The translations under genes and the position numbers were made by a program. A stretch of DNA of 64,000 bases from Xanthomonas vesicatoria ATCC 35937 (lineage in GTDB: Bacteria > Pseudomonadota > Gammaproteobacteria > Xanthomonadales > Xanthomonadaceae): contig NZ_CP018725.1 in the NCBI RefSeq assembly GCF_001908725.1, positions 2,667,501 to 2,731,500 on the forward strand, given 5' to 3'. The notes beneath the pieces were generated by a model that made no database searches, was not told the origin of the DNA, and worked only from the letters and a program-made list of their open reading frames with translations. The first letter of the stretch is position 1. Every line of letters begins with the position of its first letter. This document shows, piece after piece, positions 18,090-28,481 of the stretch.

Positions 18090-20849
18090 ATGAAGCGTCA
18101 TCTACTGGTTACTGCCGTCTGCACCGCCCTGACCATGCCATCGCTTGCGATGGCACAAGAGCAAGGTGAAGTCACTCAACTGGACAAGGTCACGGTGACC
18201 GGGTCCTTGATCCCCCGTTCCCAGGTCGAAACCGCAACCCCGGTGTTCTCGATCACCGCCCAGGACATCCAACGCCGCGGCTTCAAGGACGTCTACGACG
18301 TGCTGCGCTCGCAACCGATGGCGACCGGCTCTGTGCAGGATGGCCAATTCAGCGGAGGCTTCACCGCCGGCGCCAAGTCGTTGAGCCTGCTCGGCCTGGA
18401 TCCCGGCTTCACCCTGGTGCTGATCGACGGCCGGCCGATGGCCGACTACCCGTTGCTCTACAACGGCCAGAGCAACTTCGTCGATCTGGCCAGCGTGCCG
18501 GTAGGCATGGTCGAGCGCATCGACGTGGCGCCCGGTAACCAGTCGTCGATCTACGGCTCGAGCGCGATCGCCGGGGTGGTCAACATCATCCTGAAAAAGC
18601 GCATGGACGGCGTGCAGATGAATTACCGCATGGGCACCTATGACGGCGGTGGCGGCAACAACCAGCGCTTTCAGCTCACCGGCGGCAACGAGATCGGCGG
18701 CGCCAATATCGTGTGGGGCCTGCAGCTCAACAACCAGGACCCGATCTACGGCTATCAGCGCCGCGATTTCGATTCCACCAACGACAATCCGGACCCGACG
18801 CTGCGTTACGGCTCGCGTATCGCGCTGCATAACCTCGCCGGCCCCCCGGCCACTTATGTCGATCCAGGTGCAGACAACTGCGCTGCGCTGGGCGCGCTAT
18901 TCAATGGGTCGGTGCAATACGACAACCGCGTCAACCGTGGCAACTTCTGCAGCAGCCGTACCGAGCCGGGCTACGCCAGCATCCTTAACAAGGAACGCAG
19001 TGCCAGCGGCTATGCCAACCTGAGCTATGCGTTCAACGACAACGTCGAGCTGTACTCGACCCTGTTGCTCAATCGCACCAAGGTCGAGGTCAATGGCGGA
19101 CCCCGCTTCTGGCAGACCTCTTCCGATACTGGCGGCTTGTTCTACAACCAGGACAGCCAGCAGCTCGAAGGCTATCAGCGCGTTTTTGCACCGGAAGAAA
19201 CCGGTGACAACGGTTTCAACAACAACCGCCAGACCGCCGACTCCTACAACATCGCACTTGGCCTGAAAGGCGGCCTGGGGGCCAGCAACTGGACCTACGA
19301 TGCGTACTACGCACGCTCGGAATACCGCATCGAAAGCCGTCAGCAGTGGCCGCTGGCTGACCGCATCGAAGATTTCTTCCGCGAACAGTTCCTTGGCGCG
19401 CCGCAAGGCGAGTACTACGGCTACCCGATCTATTCTCCCAACGATGCCAACTTCTATCGCGCGTTGACGCCGGCGCAGTACCGCAGTTTCAACGACGAGA
19501 TCCGTACCAAGTCCAGGACCTGGACCCAGAACGTCAACCTGCAACTGACCAATACCGAGTTGTTCAACATGCCGGCTGGTGCGGTCGGCGTTGCCGGCGT
19601 GTTGCAGGCCGGTAATCAGTACTGGACCAATCCGACCGACCCGCGTGTGATTGCCGGCGACTTCTACCAGCTGACCGGCACCCAGGGCAGCGGCAAGCGC
19701 GAGAACTGGGCGGCGGCCTTCGAAATGCGGGTGCCGATCCTGAGCACCTTGACCGCCAACCTGTCCGGTCGCTACGACGACTACAAGAACCAGGGCGGCG
19801 GTGGCGATTCCAAGTTCACCTACAAGGCTGCGCTGGAGTTCCGTCCGATCGATTCGCTGCTGTTCCGCGGCAACTACGCCACTGCGTTCAAGGCACCGGA
19901 CATGGCGTTCTCGTTCGCTGGCGACAGCGGTTTTTTCCAGGGCGTCAACGACTACTACCGCTGCGCGGTCGAAGAACCCGGCGTGCCGATCTCTGACTGC
20001 ACCTATGCCGGCACCAGCATCCAGGGCCGTCGGTCCGGCAATGCGGACCTGAAGTCGATCACCGCAAAGTCCTGGGGTGCCGGCGTGGTGTGGTCGCCGA
20101 ACGCACGCTTCAGCGTCAATGCCGACTACTACAACATCAAGATCGATGACAAGGTCAGCGACCTGAGCACCGACGCATTGCTGCAGAACGAATCGGCCTG
20201 CCGACTCGGCGCGCTGGACATCAACTCGCCGACGTGCGTGGACGCGCTGTCGCGCATCGACCGCACGGCCACCGATGCGCCGGTACCCAATCGCCTGAGC
20301 AACATCCGTATCAATCCGGTCAATATTTCCAACGAGGAAATCTCCGGCATGCTGACCAAGGCGACCTACAACCTGGCCACCGAGACATGGGGCCTGTTTG
20401 TGTTCGATGCGCAGTACAACCTGACCCTCAAGCACGAAAGCCAGCAGTTCCCGCAAGACCCGGTGCGCGACCTGTTGAGCGAGCCGTTCTTCTCGTCCGA
20501 GTTCCGCAGCATCACCAATGCCTCGATCACCTGGCAGAAGGATGCGTGGACCACCACCTTGTTCGGCCAGCGTTACGGCCGTACGCCCAACTTCACCGCA
20601 GGCCAGAGCACCGATGGCTATGCGGCCGAAGGCGCACGCAAGGTCGGCCCCTGGACTACCTTCAATGCGACGCTGGACTATGCAATCAACGACGACATCT
20701 CGCTCACGGCCACGGTCAACAACCTGACCAATGAGCGTCCGCCGCGCGATCGCACCTACACCGACTACCCGTACTACAACATCTTCAACTACACCGGCTA
20801 CGGCCGTTCCTACATGCTGGAGTTGAACTGGCGCTTCGGCGCGCAGTGA
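18090..20849 (+). CDS. TonB-dependent outer-membrane receptor
   Basis: 919 aa. Signal peptide MKRHLLVTAVCTALTMPSLAMA, then a candidate TonB box DKVTVTGS, a plug domain (ITAQDIQRRGFKDVYDVLRS, LVLIDGRPM, VERIDVAPGNQSSIYGSSAI, GVVNIILKK), and a long beta-barrel ending MLELNWRFGAQ. The plug has the GSSAIAGVVNI signature of the xanthomonad/caulobacter oligosaccharide-type receptors. ATG 18090 follows a GGAGAGAGAG ribosome-binding site. It is transcribed alone and ends in a strong terminator. No substrate-binding or degradative gene adjoins it, so the ligand is unknown. A TPR-sulfotransferase gene converges on it; whether they are linked is inference. Confidence 0.92.
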   Translation: MKRHLLVTAVCTALTMPSLAMAQEQGEVTQLDKVTVTGSLIPRSQVETATPVFSITAQDIQRRGFKDVYDVLRSQPMATGSVQDGQFSGGFTAGAKSLSLLGLDPGFTLVLIDGRPMADYPLLYNGQSNFVDLASVPVGMVERIDVAPGNQSSIYGSSAIAGVVNIILKKRMDGVQMNYRMGTYDGGGGNNQRFQLTGGNEIGGANIVWGLQLNNQDPIYGYQRRDFDSTNDNPDPTLRYGSRIALHNLAGPPATYVDPGADNCAALGALFNGSVQYDNRVNRGNFCSSRTEPGYASILNKERSASGYANLSYAFNDNVELYSTLLLNRTKVEVNGGPRFWQTSSDTGGLFYNQDSQQLEGYQRVFAPEETGDNGFNNNRQTADSYNIALGLKGGLGASNWTYDAYYARSEYRIESRQQWPLADRIEDFFREQFLGAPQGEYYGYPIYSPNDANFYRALTPAQYRSFNDEIRTKSRTWTQNVNLQLTNTELFNMPAGAVGVAGVLQAGNQYWTNPTDPRVIAGDFYQLTGTQGSGKRENWAAAFEMRVPILSTLTANLSGRYDDYKNQGGGGDSKFTYKAALEFRPIDSLLFRGNYATAFKAPDMAFSFAGDSGFFQGVNDYYRCAVEEPGVPISDCTYAGTSIQGRRSGNADLKSITAKSWGAGVVWSPNARFSVNADYYNIKIDDKVSDLSTDALLQNESACRLGALDINSPTCVDALSRIDRTATDAPVPNRLSNIRINPVNISNEEISGMLTKATYNLATETWGLFVFDAQYNLTLKHESQQFPQDPVRDLLSEPFFSSEFRSITNASITWQKDAWTTTLFGQRYGRTPNFTAGQSTDGYAAEGARKVGPWTTFNATLDYAINDDISLTATVNNLTNERPPRDRTYTDYPYYNIFNYTGYGRSYMLELNWRFGAQ

Positions 20850-20870
20850 GTCATCGGTTGTGACCAACGG

Positions 20871-20893
20871 CCGGCAGTCATCATGACTGCCGG
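20871..20893 (+). terminator. Rho-independent terminator of the TonB receptor gene
   Basis: Perfect 10-bp stem CCGGCAGTCA / TGACTGCCGG with a TCA loop, followed by TCTTTTTTAT. It starts 21 bp after the stop codon. Confidence 0.9.
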
Positions 20894-21286
20894 TCTTTTT
20901 TATCCATCCCGCCGACGCGGGTACGCCTGAATTGGACTTGGAGCAGCGATCTACGGTGCTTGAATAAACGCTGGTAGGCCAAGTCGCGCAAATTGGCCAG
21001 ACCCAGACCAATGGCTCGTTCACCGCACCGAATCCGGCCTTTGTCGCAACGAGCGGCCGATGTGCACCCACCCGACGATGCGGGCCTGCGCAAGAACAGC
21101 GCCTACTCGCCATCGCCTGGGCCTGTCAGGACACTCCGTGCATCCGTCTACTCGGGTTTCTCACGCCGCATCCATCCGGCCACAGGGTCCCGCAAGCAGG
21201 GAGGACATCGCACCTGCCTAAGTGGCGGTGTGCGGATGAGGATCAAACAGCAGGCCGCGTCCACCTGGCCGCGAGCACGCGTTCTG
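20894..21286. other. Intergenic region without recognised gene
   Basis: About 390 bp between the terminator and the sulfotransferase stop. Small open frames exist on both strands but show no codon bias, no ribosome-binding site and no family resemblance. No repeat shared with the rest of the window was noticed. Confidence 0.55.
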
Positions 21287-22888
21287 TCAGCCGGGCTTAG
21301 TGCGAGCGGCTGTTTCGAGCATGCCCGCCTGCAACAAAGCCTGCCTCAACGGCTCCAGGTGCGTTGCGTAGCGGCGCCACGCTTCCACATTACGTGCATG
21401 CACGCCCTCGCGTACCTGCACGCTGCTCAGCGTGGCCGACGCTGCGGCATTGCGGGTGATGTCGATCTGCCCTGGCTCTATCGCCAACCCGCAGCGCGTC
21501 ATCAATTGCTCCAACACCGCAGATGGATCGCGCACCATCTGCGCGTAGTCCACATCGATCACCCGACCCGGTAGCGCGGCGCGCCAATGCGCCATCAAAC
21601 CGTGATAGGCCTGGTAATGGCGCGCCAAGGTCTGCAGGTCGTAGCTGTAGGCATAGGAATCGCCAAACAGCGCGCGATAGTTGGAAAAACACACCGCCAT
21701 CGGCTCGCGCACCAGATGTACGATCAGCGCGCCGGGCAAGGCACGTGCAATCGGCCCGATCGCCACCGCATTGGCAGGCAACTTGTCGATATACCAGCGG
21801 GCCGACCCTGCACGCCACTGCGTCTGCTCCAGATAGCGCTGCCCGACCTGTGCGTAGTCCAGCGTGGGCAGGGCCTGCAACAGGCCTGCATCCAGCAGAC
21901 TGCGGCCGGCCTGGTCCGCGCCCCAACGTAATTGATGGCCGAAGTCGCTCAGTTCGCCTGCAGAAACAATCTGCGAATGGTTGCCCAGCATGCGCTCCAG
22001 CACTGTCGTGCCCGAGCGTGGCAGGCCGAGCACAAAGATGGGTTGCGGGCCCTGTACAGCATCGGCTGGTTGGGCTGCAAAGACGCCTTGATCGGACAAT
22101 GCGCCCAACTGCGCATACAGCGACGCCTCGGCGTCGGCATCATGGCGCAAGCGTGCGTGCATGACCGCATTGCCGTGTTGCAAGGCATCCCAGGCAGCAT
22201 CGATATCGCCCAGATCTTCCAGCTCCTTGTACAGCGCGAACGCCAGCCCGGCACGGTCTTCGCTTCCGGGGGCAGCGCACTGCAACTGCTGGCGCAATGG
22301 CGCGACATGGTTGTTGCTCGCGCTCTGGCGGTGCAAACGCGCACGCGTCAGCGCCGCACGGCCGTAGCCGGGCTTCTGCGCCAATGTCTGCTCCAGCGCC
22401 TGCGCTGCCGCATCTAGATGCCCATTGAACTGCAATTGCACGGCAAGGAAAAAGCGGAAATCCGCCCCATCGAATCCGCAGGCCTGCGCGCGTTGCATCA
22501 TCGCCAATGCTTCGGGATGTTCGCCCAGGGATTGGTGCACATGCGCCAGCAAGGCCAGCGTCGCGCCATCGCCACACTGCAATACCGATGGATGCCGCAG
22601 CAGCGCGTGCAACGGCCGATGTTCGCCAACGCGCAGCAGCGCTTGCGCCACACGGCAACGCAGCGTCACATCGTCGCCTAGATCGCGCGCGGCCAAGCGT
22701 AGCTGCGTGACCGCTTCGCGCATCTTGCCGCTCGCCAGCACGGTGCCGGCCAACAGCACGCGGGCCGACACATGCGTTGGCTCCACCGCCAATACGGCCT
22801 GCAACGCAGTCGCCGCCGCAGCCATGTCGCGGCGCGCCAGCGCGGCCTGGGCGCTCTGCCACTGCGTCGCGCCCGCAGCGGTGGACAT
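21287..22888 (-). CDS. TPR-repeat sulfotransferase family protein
   Basis: 533 aa. Residues ~1-240 form Ala/Leu-rich tetratricopeptide repeats. The C-terminal domain is a PAPS-dependent sulfotransferase: FVLGLPRSGTTVLERML near residue 285 is the 5'-phosphosulfate-binding loop, IVHLVREPMAVCFSNYRALF is the 3'-phosphate-binding region, and RVIDVDYAQMVRDPSAVLEQL is the conserved late helix. It would transfer sulfate to a hydroxyl or tyrosine acceptor. No signal peptide is seen. Its ATG (22886-22888) overlaps the glyS stop by one base (TGATG), so it is the third gene of glyQ-glyS and translationally coupled. The acceptor is unknown; the convergent neighbour is a TonB receptor. Confidence 0.88.
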   Translation of the reverse strand: MSTAAGATQWQSAQAALARRDMAAAATALQAVLAVEPTHVSARVLLAGTVLASGKMREAVTQLRLAARDLGDDVTLRCRVAQALLRVGEHRPLHALLRHPSVLQCGDGATLALLAHVHQSLGEHPEALAMMQRAQACGFDGADFRFFLAVQLQFNGHLDAAAQALEQTLAQKPGYGRAALTRARLHRQSASNNHVAPLRQQLQCAAPGSEDRAGLAFALYKELEDLGDIDAAWDALQHGNAVMHARLRHDADAEASLYAQLGALSDQGVFAAQPADAVQGPQPIFVLGLPRSGTTVLERMLGNHSQIVSAGELSDFGHQLRWGADQAGRSLLDAGLLQALPTLDYAQVGQRYLEQTQWRAGSARWYIDKLPANAVAIGPIARALPGALIVHLVREPMAVCFSNYRALFGDSYAYSYDLQTLARHYQAYHGLMAHWRAALPGRVIDVDYAQMVRDPSAVLEQLMTRCGLAIEPGQIDITRNAAASATLSSVQVREGVHARNVEAWRRYATHLEPLRQALLQAGMLETAARTKPG

Positions 22889-25119
22889 CAGCTGGACAGA
22901 TGCTCGATGGCGGCAACGCTACCGAGGCGGTCGCCGAGCTTCTTCAGCAGCGCCAGGCGGTTGGCACGTAGCTGCAGGTCATCGGCATTGACCATTACGC
23001 CGTCGAAGAACGCATCCACCTGCGGGCGCAGACGAGCCAGGCGCGCGAGCACGGCGACGTAGTCGTGGCGGTGCAGCGCATCGCCGGTGTCGCCGATGGC
23101 CGCTTCCACCGCTTCGGCCAATGCTTCTTCGGCCGGTTCGCGCAGCAGCGCGGTGTCGATGTCGCCGGGAATCTCGCCATCGACCTTGCGCAGGATGTTG
23201 CGGATGCGCTTGTTGGCCGCGGCCAAGGCTTCGGCTTCGGGCAACGTGGCGAAGATGCCGATGGCATCGATGCGGCGGTCGAAGTCGTAGAGGGAGCCGT
23301 GGATCGCGCCCAGGTGCGCTCCTACGCCGTGCGGTGCAGTAGTGCCTTCGGGCGCGACGGAGAACAACGCGGCCACAGCGTTGAAATGCGTTGCCGGCAC
23401 GCCCTTGTCGGCGTAGTAGCCGCGTAGGCGATCGAGGATGAAGTCAAAAAGTTCAGTCAGTTCTTCATGGTGCAGCGATCGCTGACTCGCATGTGACGTG
23501 GGAGCATCTACACCTATCGCACGTATTTTGTCTGCAGCATCCTTCTTCTGCCGCAGCACAACTTCAGACGCCGACTGCTTTGCTAAGTTGTAGGCGTGCT
23601 GAATTAGTCCCTTCAAATCCAGATCAAACCCACTCTCAATCACCGTGCGCGCCAACCCCAACGCATTGCGCCGCAGCGCAAACGGGTCCTTATTACCGGT
23701 CGGCTTCAAGCCGGCTGCAAATCCACCGGCCAACGTATCCAGACGCTCGGCAATCGCCAGCACCTTACCCAACGGCGACAACGCAATGTCATCGCCGGCA
23801 AAACGCGGTTGGTAAGCCTCATCGATCGCCAACGAGATTTCACTGGGCTCGCCGGCGGCCTTGGCGTAATGCCGCCCGGCAATGCCCTGCAGTTCCGGGA
23901 ATTCGTTGACCATGCGCGATTGCAGATCGTTCTTGGCCAGCTCCGCGGCGCGACGCGCCTGCACCGGATCGGCACCCACTTGCGGCGCAATTGCTTCGGC
24001 AAGCGCAGCCACGCGCGCGACCTTGTCGGCAACCGTGCCCAGCTTGGCCTGATAGGTCACGCTGGCCAGGCCCGCGCCCATCGCTTCCAGGCCCTGCTTG
24101 AGGTCTTCGTCGAAGAAGAACTTGGCGTCGGCAAAGCGCGGACGGATCACCCGCTCGTAGCCCTTGGCCACTTCGGCCACGTCCTTGGATTCGATATTGG
24201 CAATGCCGATGAACTGTTCGGTCAACTTGCCGCCGTCATCGAGCACCGGGAAAAATTTCTGGTTGATCTCCATGGTTTCGATCAGCGCTTCCTGCGGGAC
24301 CGCCAGGAAATCGCGCTCGAAACTGCACAGCACCGCCGACGGCCATTCCACCAGGTTGACCACCTGCTCCAGGTTGTCGTCGCTGATGCGCGCGCTACCA
24401 CCGGCCTGCTTGGCGGCCGCTTCGACCTCTTCGACGATGCGCGCGCGACGTGCCTCGGCATCCACCAGCACATGCGCGCTGCGCAGCGCGTCGATGTAAT
24501 TGCCCGGCGCCGCCAACGACACCTCGCCTTCGTGCATGAAACGATGACCACGGGTGATCCGATCGCCCCGCACGCCCAACAGTTCGGCCGGGATGACGTC
24601 ATTGCCGAACAGCAGCACCAGCCACTGCACCGGCCGCGCGAACGCATAATCGTGCGCGCCCCAGCGCATCGGCTTGGGGATCGGCATGGCGGCGATGGCC
24701 TCGCGCAGGATGTCCGGCAATAGTGCGGCGGTCTGCGCGCCCGGCGTCACCGCGCGGTGCACGAAGCGCTCGCCCTTGGCATCGCTGGTGCGCTCCAGCG
24801 CGGTCCAGTCGATCCCGGCCTTGGCAGCGAAGCCGGCCAACGCCTTGGTCGGCTGGCCCTCGGCGTCCAGCGCGATGTTGAGATACGGCCCCAGCACCTC
24901 GGAGCGCTGCTCCGGCTGCTCGGTGGCCACGCCCGGCAGCAGCACCGCCAGGCGGCGCGGTGTGGAAAGCGGCTTGGCATCGCCGCGGGTGACTGCAATG
25001 CCACGCTTTTCCAGCCCGGCCAGCACGCCATCGAAGAAAGCCTGCGCCAGACCCGGCAGCGCCTTGACCGGCAGCTCTTCGGTACCCAGTTCGATCAGCA
25101 GGGGAAGTTGTTCGCTCAT
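22888..25119 (-). CDS. glyS: Glycine--tRNA ligase beta subunit
   Basis: 743 aa. Charges tRNA-Gly together with GlyQ (alpha2beta2 enzyme). N-terminus [19 protein letters not shown] is diagnostic, as are [37 protein letters not shown] [34 protein letters not shown] and the C-terminal anticodon-binding-like region [13 protein letters not shown]. It is about 50 aa longer than E. coli GlyS (689 aa). Comparison suggests two extra segments: one after [11 protein letters not shown] (roughly 23480-23610, visibly lower GC and odd codons) and one between AALFS and [10 protein letters not shown] (roughly 23280-23360), which contains a REP half-element. Gene order is glyQ, glyS, sulfotransferase. Confidence 0.95.
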   Translation of the reverse strand: MSEQLPLLIELGTEELPVKALPGLAQAFFDGVLAGLEKRGIAVTRGDAKPLSTPRRLAVLLPGVATEQPEQRSEVLGPYLNIALDAEGQPTKALAGFAAKAGIDWTALERTSDAKGERFVHRAVTPGAQTAALLPDILREAIAAMPIPKPMRWGAHDYAFARPVQWLVLLFGNDVIPAELLGVRGDRITRGHRFMHEGEVSLAAPGNYIDALRSAHVLVDAEARRARIVEEVEAAAKQAGGSARISDDNLEQVVNLVEWPSAVLCSFERDFLAVPQEALIETMEINQKFFPVLDDGGKLTEQFIGIANIESKDVAEVAKGYERVIRPRFADAKFFFDEDLKQGLEAMGAGLASVTYQAKLGTVADKVARVAALAEAIAPQVGADPVQARRAAELAKNDLQSRMVNEFPELQGIAGRHYAKAAGEPSEISLAIDEAYQPRFAGDDIALSPLGKVLAIAERLDTLAGGFAAGLKPTGNKDPFALRRNALGLARTVIESGFDLDLKGLIQHAYNLAKQSASEVVLRQKKDAADKIRAIGVDAPTSHASQRSLHHEELTELFDFILDRLRGYYADKGVPATHFNAVAALFSVAPEGTTAPHGVGAHLGAIHGSLYDFDRRIDAIGIFATLPEAEALAAANKRIRNILRKVDGEIPGDIDTALLREPAEEALAEAVEAAIGDTGDALHRHDYVAVLARLARLRPQVDAFFDGVMVNADDLQLRANRLALLKKLGDRLGSVAAIEHLSS
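23303..23326. repeat. REP half-element inside the glyS coding sequence
   Basis: A 24-bp stretch (core CGCCCAGGTGCGCTCCTACG) matches the intergenic REP half at 39469-39492 with one mismatch (A for G). It lies in frame in glyS, in a segment absent from E. coli GlyS. Confidence 0.7.
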
Positions 25120-25140
25120 ATGACGTGGACCTTTACGTGT

Positions 25141-25272
25141 TCCCTTCTCCCGTCGGGAGAAGGTGCCCCGAAGGGGCGGATGAGGGTACGGGCGAAGCCG
25201 ATGGAGCTTGGGTGCATTAGGGCTGCGCCCCGTACCCTCACCCCAACCCCTCTCCCGGCGGGAGAGGGGCTC
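25141..25272. repeat. REP-type palindrome doublet between glyQ and glyS
   Basis: A ~130-bp imperfect palindrome fills the glyQ-glyS gap. Outer hairpins are CCTTCTCCCGTCGGGAGAAGG (left) and CCCTCTCCCGGCGGGAGAGGG (right); inner arms are TGAGGGTACGGG and CCCGTACCCTCA. It is related to the element at 8139-8262. Placed between two co-transcribed subunit genes, it could stabilise or attenuate the message. Confidence 0.8.
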
Positions 25273-25276
25273 TGGG

Positions 25277-26185
<909 letters not shown>

Positions 26186-26276
26186 GCAGCAAGGGCCGTG
26201 CGAAAGGGGTGCGCTAGTATACCGGCCCACCCGCGGCGCTTTGCCGCGGGAGCAGCGCGGCAGGGGAACCACCAGC

Positions 26277-28091
26277 ATGGAACAGCGGCGCAACGCCGAC
26301 CCGGACAGCGCAGCGGCGATCCTGCCGCGCGGCCGGCTGATGTTCGACCCGGTGGCCGCCGCCCTGCTCGCCGACGGCATGGTGGTGCCGCACGAACACG
26401 AACGTGTGCAGTTCTCCGCCGCCGGCGCGCGCACTGCCAGCGACGTGCATCCACTGGTGCTGCTGGCCAACCTCAAGCTGCACGCCGCGCAGGCGCCCGC
26501 CGGTGAGCTGGGGCTGGAGCGGCTCACCGAATGGCTGGCCACCCGCACCGGGCTACGCTATCTGCGCATCGACCCCACCCGCATCGATGTGGCCGCGGTC
26601 ACCGGGGTGGTCTCGCATGCGTATGCGCGCCGCCACCGCATCCTGCCGCTGGCCCTGGATGCCGAGCGCGTGCTGATCGCCACCAGCGAGCCGCTGGCGC
26701 TGGAGTGGCTGGCCGATGTGCAGCACTTGAGCCGCCGCCGCATCGAGCTGGCACTGATCAACCCGCTGGACCTGCATCGCTACACGATGGAGTTCTTCGG
26801 CGTGACCCAATCGGTGCGCGGCGCGCGTGGTGATGCGCGCAGTACTGAATCAAACGCGGGCCTGCCCAGCTTCGAACAGCTGGTGGAACTGGGCCGCGCC
26901 GGCGACGTCAACGCCGACGACCACCACATCGTGCATATCGTCGACTGGCTGCTGCAATACGCCTACGAGCAGCGGGCCAGCGACATCCATCTGGAGCCGC
27001 GCCGCGAGGCCGGGCGCATGCGCTTCCGCATCGACGGCGTGCTGCACAAGGTGCTGGAAGTGCCGCCGTCGGTGATGACCGCGGTGGTCAGCCGCATTAA
27101 GGTGCTGGGCCGCATGGACCTGGCCGAACGCCGCCGCCCGCAGGACGGCCGCATCAAGACCCGCTCGCCGGGCGGGCGCGAGGTGGAAATGCGGCTGTCG
27201 ACGATGCCCACCGCGTTCGGCGAGAAATGCGTGATGCGTATCTTCGACCCGGATTCGGCGTTCAAGAGCATCGAACAACTCGGCTTTAGCCCGGAAGAGG
27301 CCGCCGGCTGGAGTGCACTGGTAGAGCGCCCGCACGGCATCGTGCTGGTCACCGGCCCCACCGGCTCGGGCAAGACCACCACCCTGTATTCCACGCTCAA
27401 ACGCCTGGCCACGCCGGATGTGAACGTGTGCAGCGTGGAAGACCCGATCGAAATGATCGCGCCGGAATTCAACCAGATGCAGGTGCAGCAGAACATCGAC
27501 CTGGACTTCGCCAGCGGCGTGCGTACGCTGCTGCGGCAGGACCCGGACATCATCATGATCGGCGAAATCCGCGACCTGGAAACTGCGCAGATGGCGGTGC
27601 AGGCCTCGCTGACCGGGCATCTGGTGCTGTCCACGTTGCATACCAACGATGCGGCATCGGCGATCACCCGCCTGCTGGATCTGGGCGTGCCGCATTACCT
27701 GGTCGCCTCCACGCTCAACGGCGTGCTGGCACAGCGTCTGGTGCGCACCCTGTGCGTGCACTGCAAGCGCCCGCACACGCTCAGCGACGACGATTGGGCG
27801 GCGATCCGCGAACCGGGCGAAGCGCTGCCGGAAACGCTCAACGTGCATGCACCGGTAGGCTGCCTGGAATGTCGCCGCACCGGCTATCTCGGGCGTGTGG
27901 GCCTGTACGAATTGCTGCCGGTCAGCTCGCGCCTGCGCAGCCTGATCCGCGCCGACACCGACCTTGCCAGCTTCAGCCAGGCCGCGCGCGGCGGTGGACT
28001 GCGCACCCTGCGCCGCACCGGGCTGGAAAAGGTCGCTGCCGGGCTGACGACCATTGAAGAAGTGCTGTCGGTATTGCCGCCGCGGGAGTGA
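26277..28091 (+). CDS. GspE/PilB-type secretion or pilus assembly ATPase (orphan)
   Basis: 604 aa. Contains an N-terminal MshEN/GspE-N-like domain (~60-190), then the hexameric ATPase core: [13 protein letters not shown], Walker [18 protein letters not shown], Asp box [20 protein letters not shown], Walker [15 protein letters not shown], and His box [16 protein letters not shown] zinc-type pair of CxxC motifs follows ([19 protein letters not shown]). It would power assembly of a type II secretion pseudopilus or type IV pilus. ATG 26277 follows CAGGGGAACC. No pilin, GspF/PilC or secretin gene is adjacent, so its partner machine must be encoded elsewhere. Divergent from glyQ. Confidence 0.9.
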   Translation: MEQRRNADPDSAAAILPRGRLMFDPVAAALLADGMVVPHEHERVQFSAAGARTASDVHPLVLLANLKLHAAQAPAGELGLERLTEWLATRTGLRYLRIDPTRIDVAAVTGVVSHAYARRHRILPLALDAERVLIATSEPLALEWLADVQHLSRRRIELALINPLDLHRYTMEFFGVTQSVRGARGDARSTESNAGLPSFEQLVELGRAGDVNADDHHIVHIVDWLLQYAYEQRASDIHLEPRREAGRMRFRIDGVLHKVLEVPPSVMTAVVSRIKVLGRMDLAERRRPQDGRIKTRSPGGREVEMRLSTMPTAFGEKCVMRIFDPDSAFKSIEQLGFSPEEAAGWSALVERPHGIVLVTGPTGSGKTTTLYSTLKRLATPDVNVCSVEDPIEMIAPEFNQMQVQQNIDLDFASGVRTLLRQDPDIIMIGEIRDLETAQMAVQASLTGHLVLSTLHTNDAASAITRLLDLGVPHYLVASTLNGVLAQRLVRTLCVHCKRPHTLSDDDWAAIREPGEALPETLNVHAPVGCLECRRTGYLGRVGLYELLPVSSRLRSLIRADTDLASFSQAARGGGLRTLRRTGLEKVAAGLTTIEEVLSVLPPRE

Positions 28092-28481
28092 GCGGATCCT
28101 CCGTGCTGGTGAGCAGGCCGCTTGGGCGTGGTTTGCGACCGGCACGCGCGTGCATGATCGGGGGGATTCTCGAGGCCGCAAGGCATCGAGGGTCGGGGAT
28201 TGAGTAGAGAATTTTTTGCGCACAGTGGGACCGATCCCTGCCGATCGCCCGTTTTCGCTCAGGCACGTTGTCGGTGGGCACGCACGCAGAAGCGTGCCCG
28301 GTTTCCACGCCGTTTTCGTACGCCGAGCGCTCGATCGCGATGACGGCGACCGACGCACGCGCTCGATGTTGCGCACTAGTGCAACTCGGCGCTCATGCCG
28401 TCATGGTGGAGACGCCATCTGGCCCGCAGCTCGATCTTTCCAACTGTCGCACTTGTCCACGTTCCGGAAGATGGATTGGCC
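28092..28481. other. Intergenic region downstream of two converging genes
   Basis: About 390 bp between the ATPase stop and the effector stop. Nothing recognisable: short antisense frames, no clear stem with T-run, no shared repeat. Confidence 0.5.

Noticed and set aside
18897..21113. 738-codon minus-strand open frame opposite the TonB receptor
   Set aside because: Val/Ala/Arg-rich antisense artefact with no recognisable domain.
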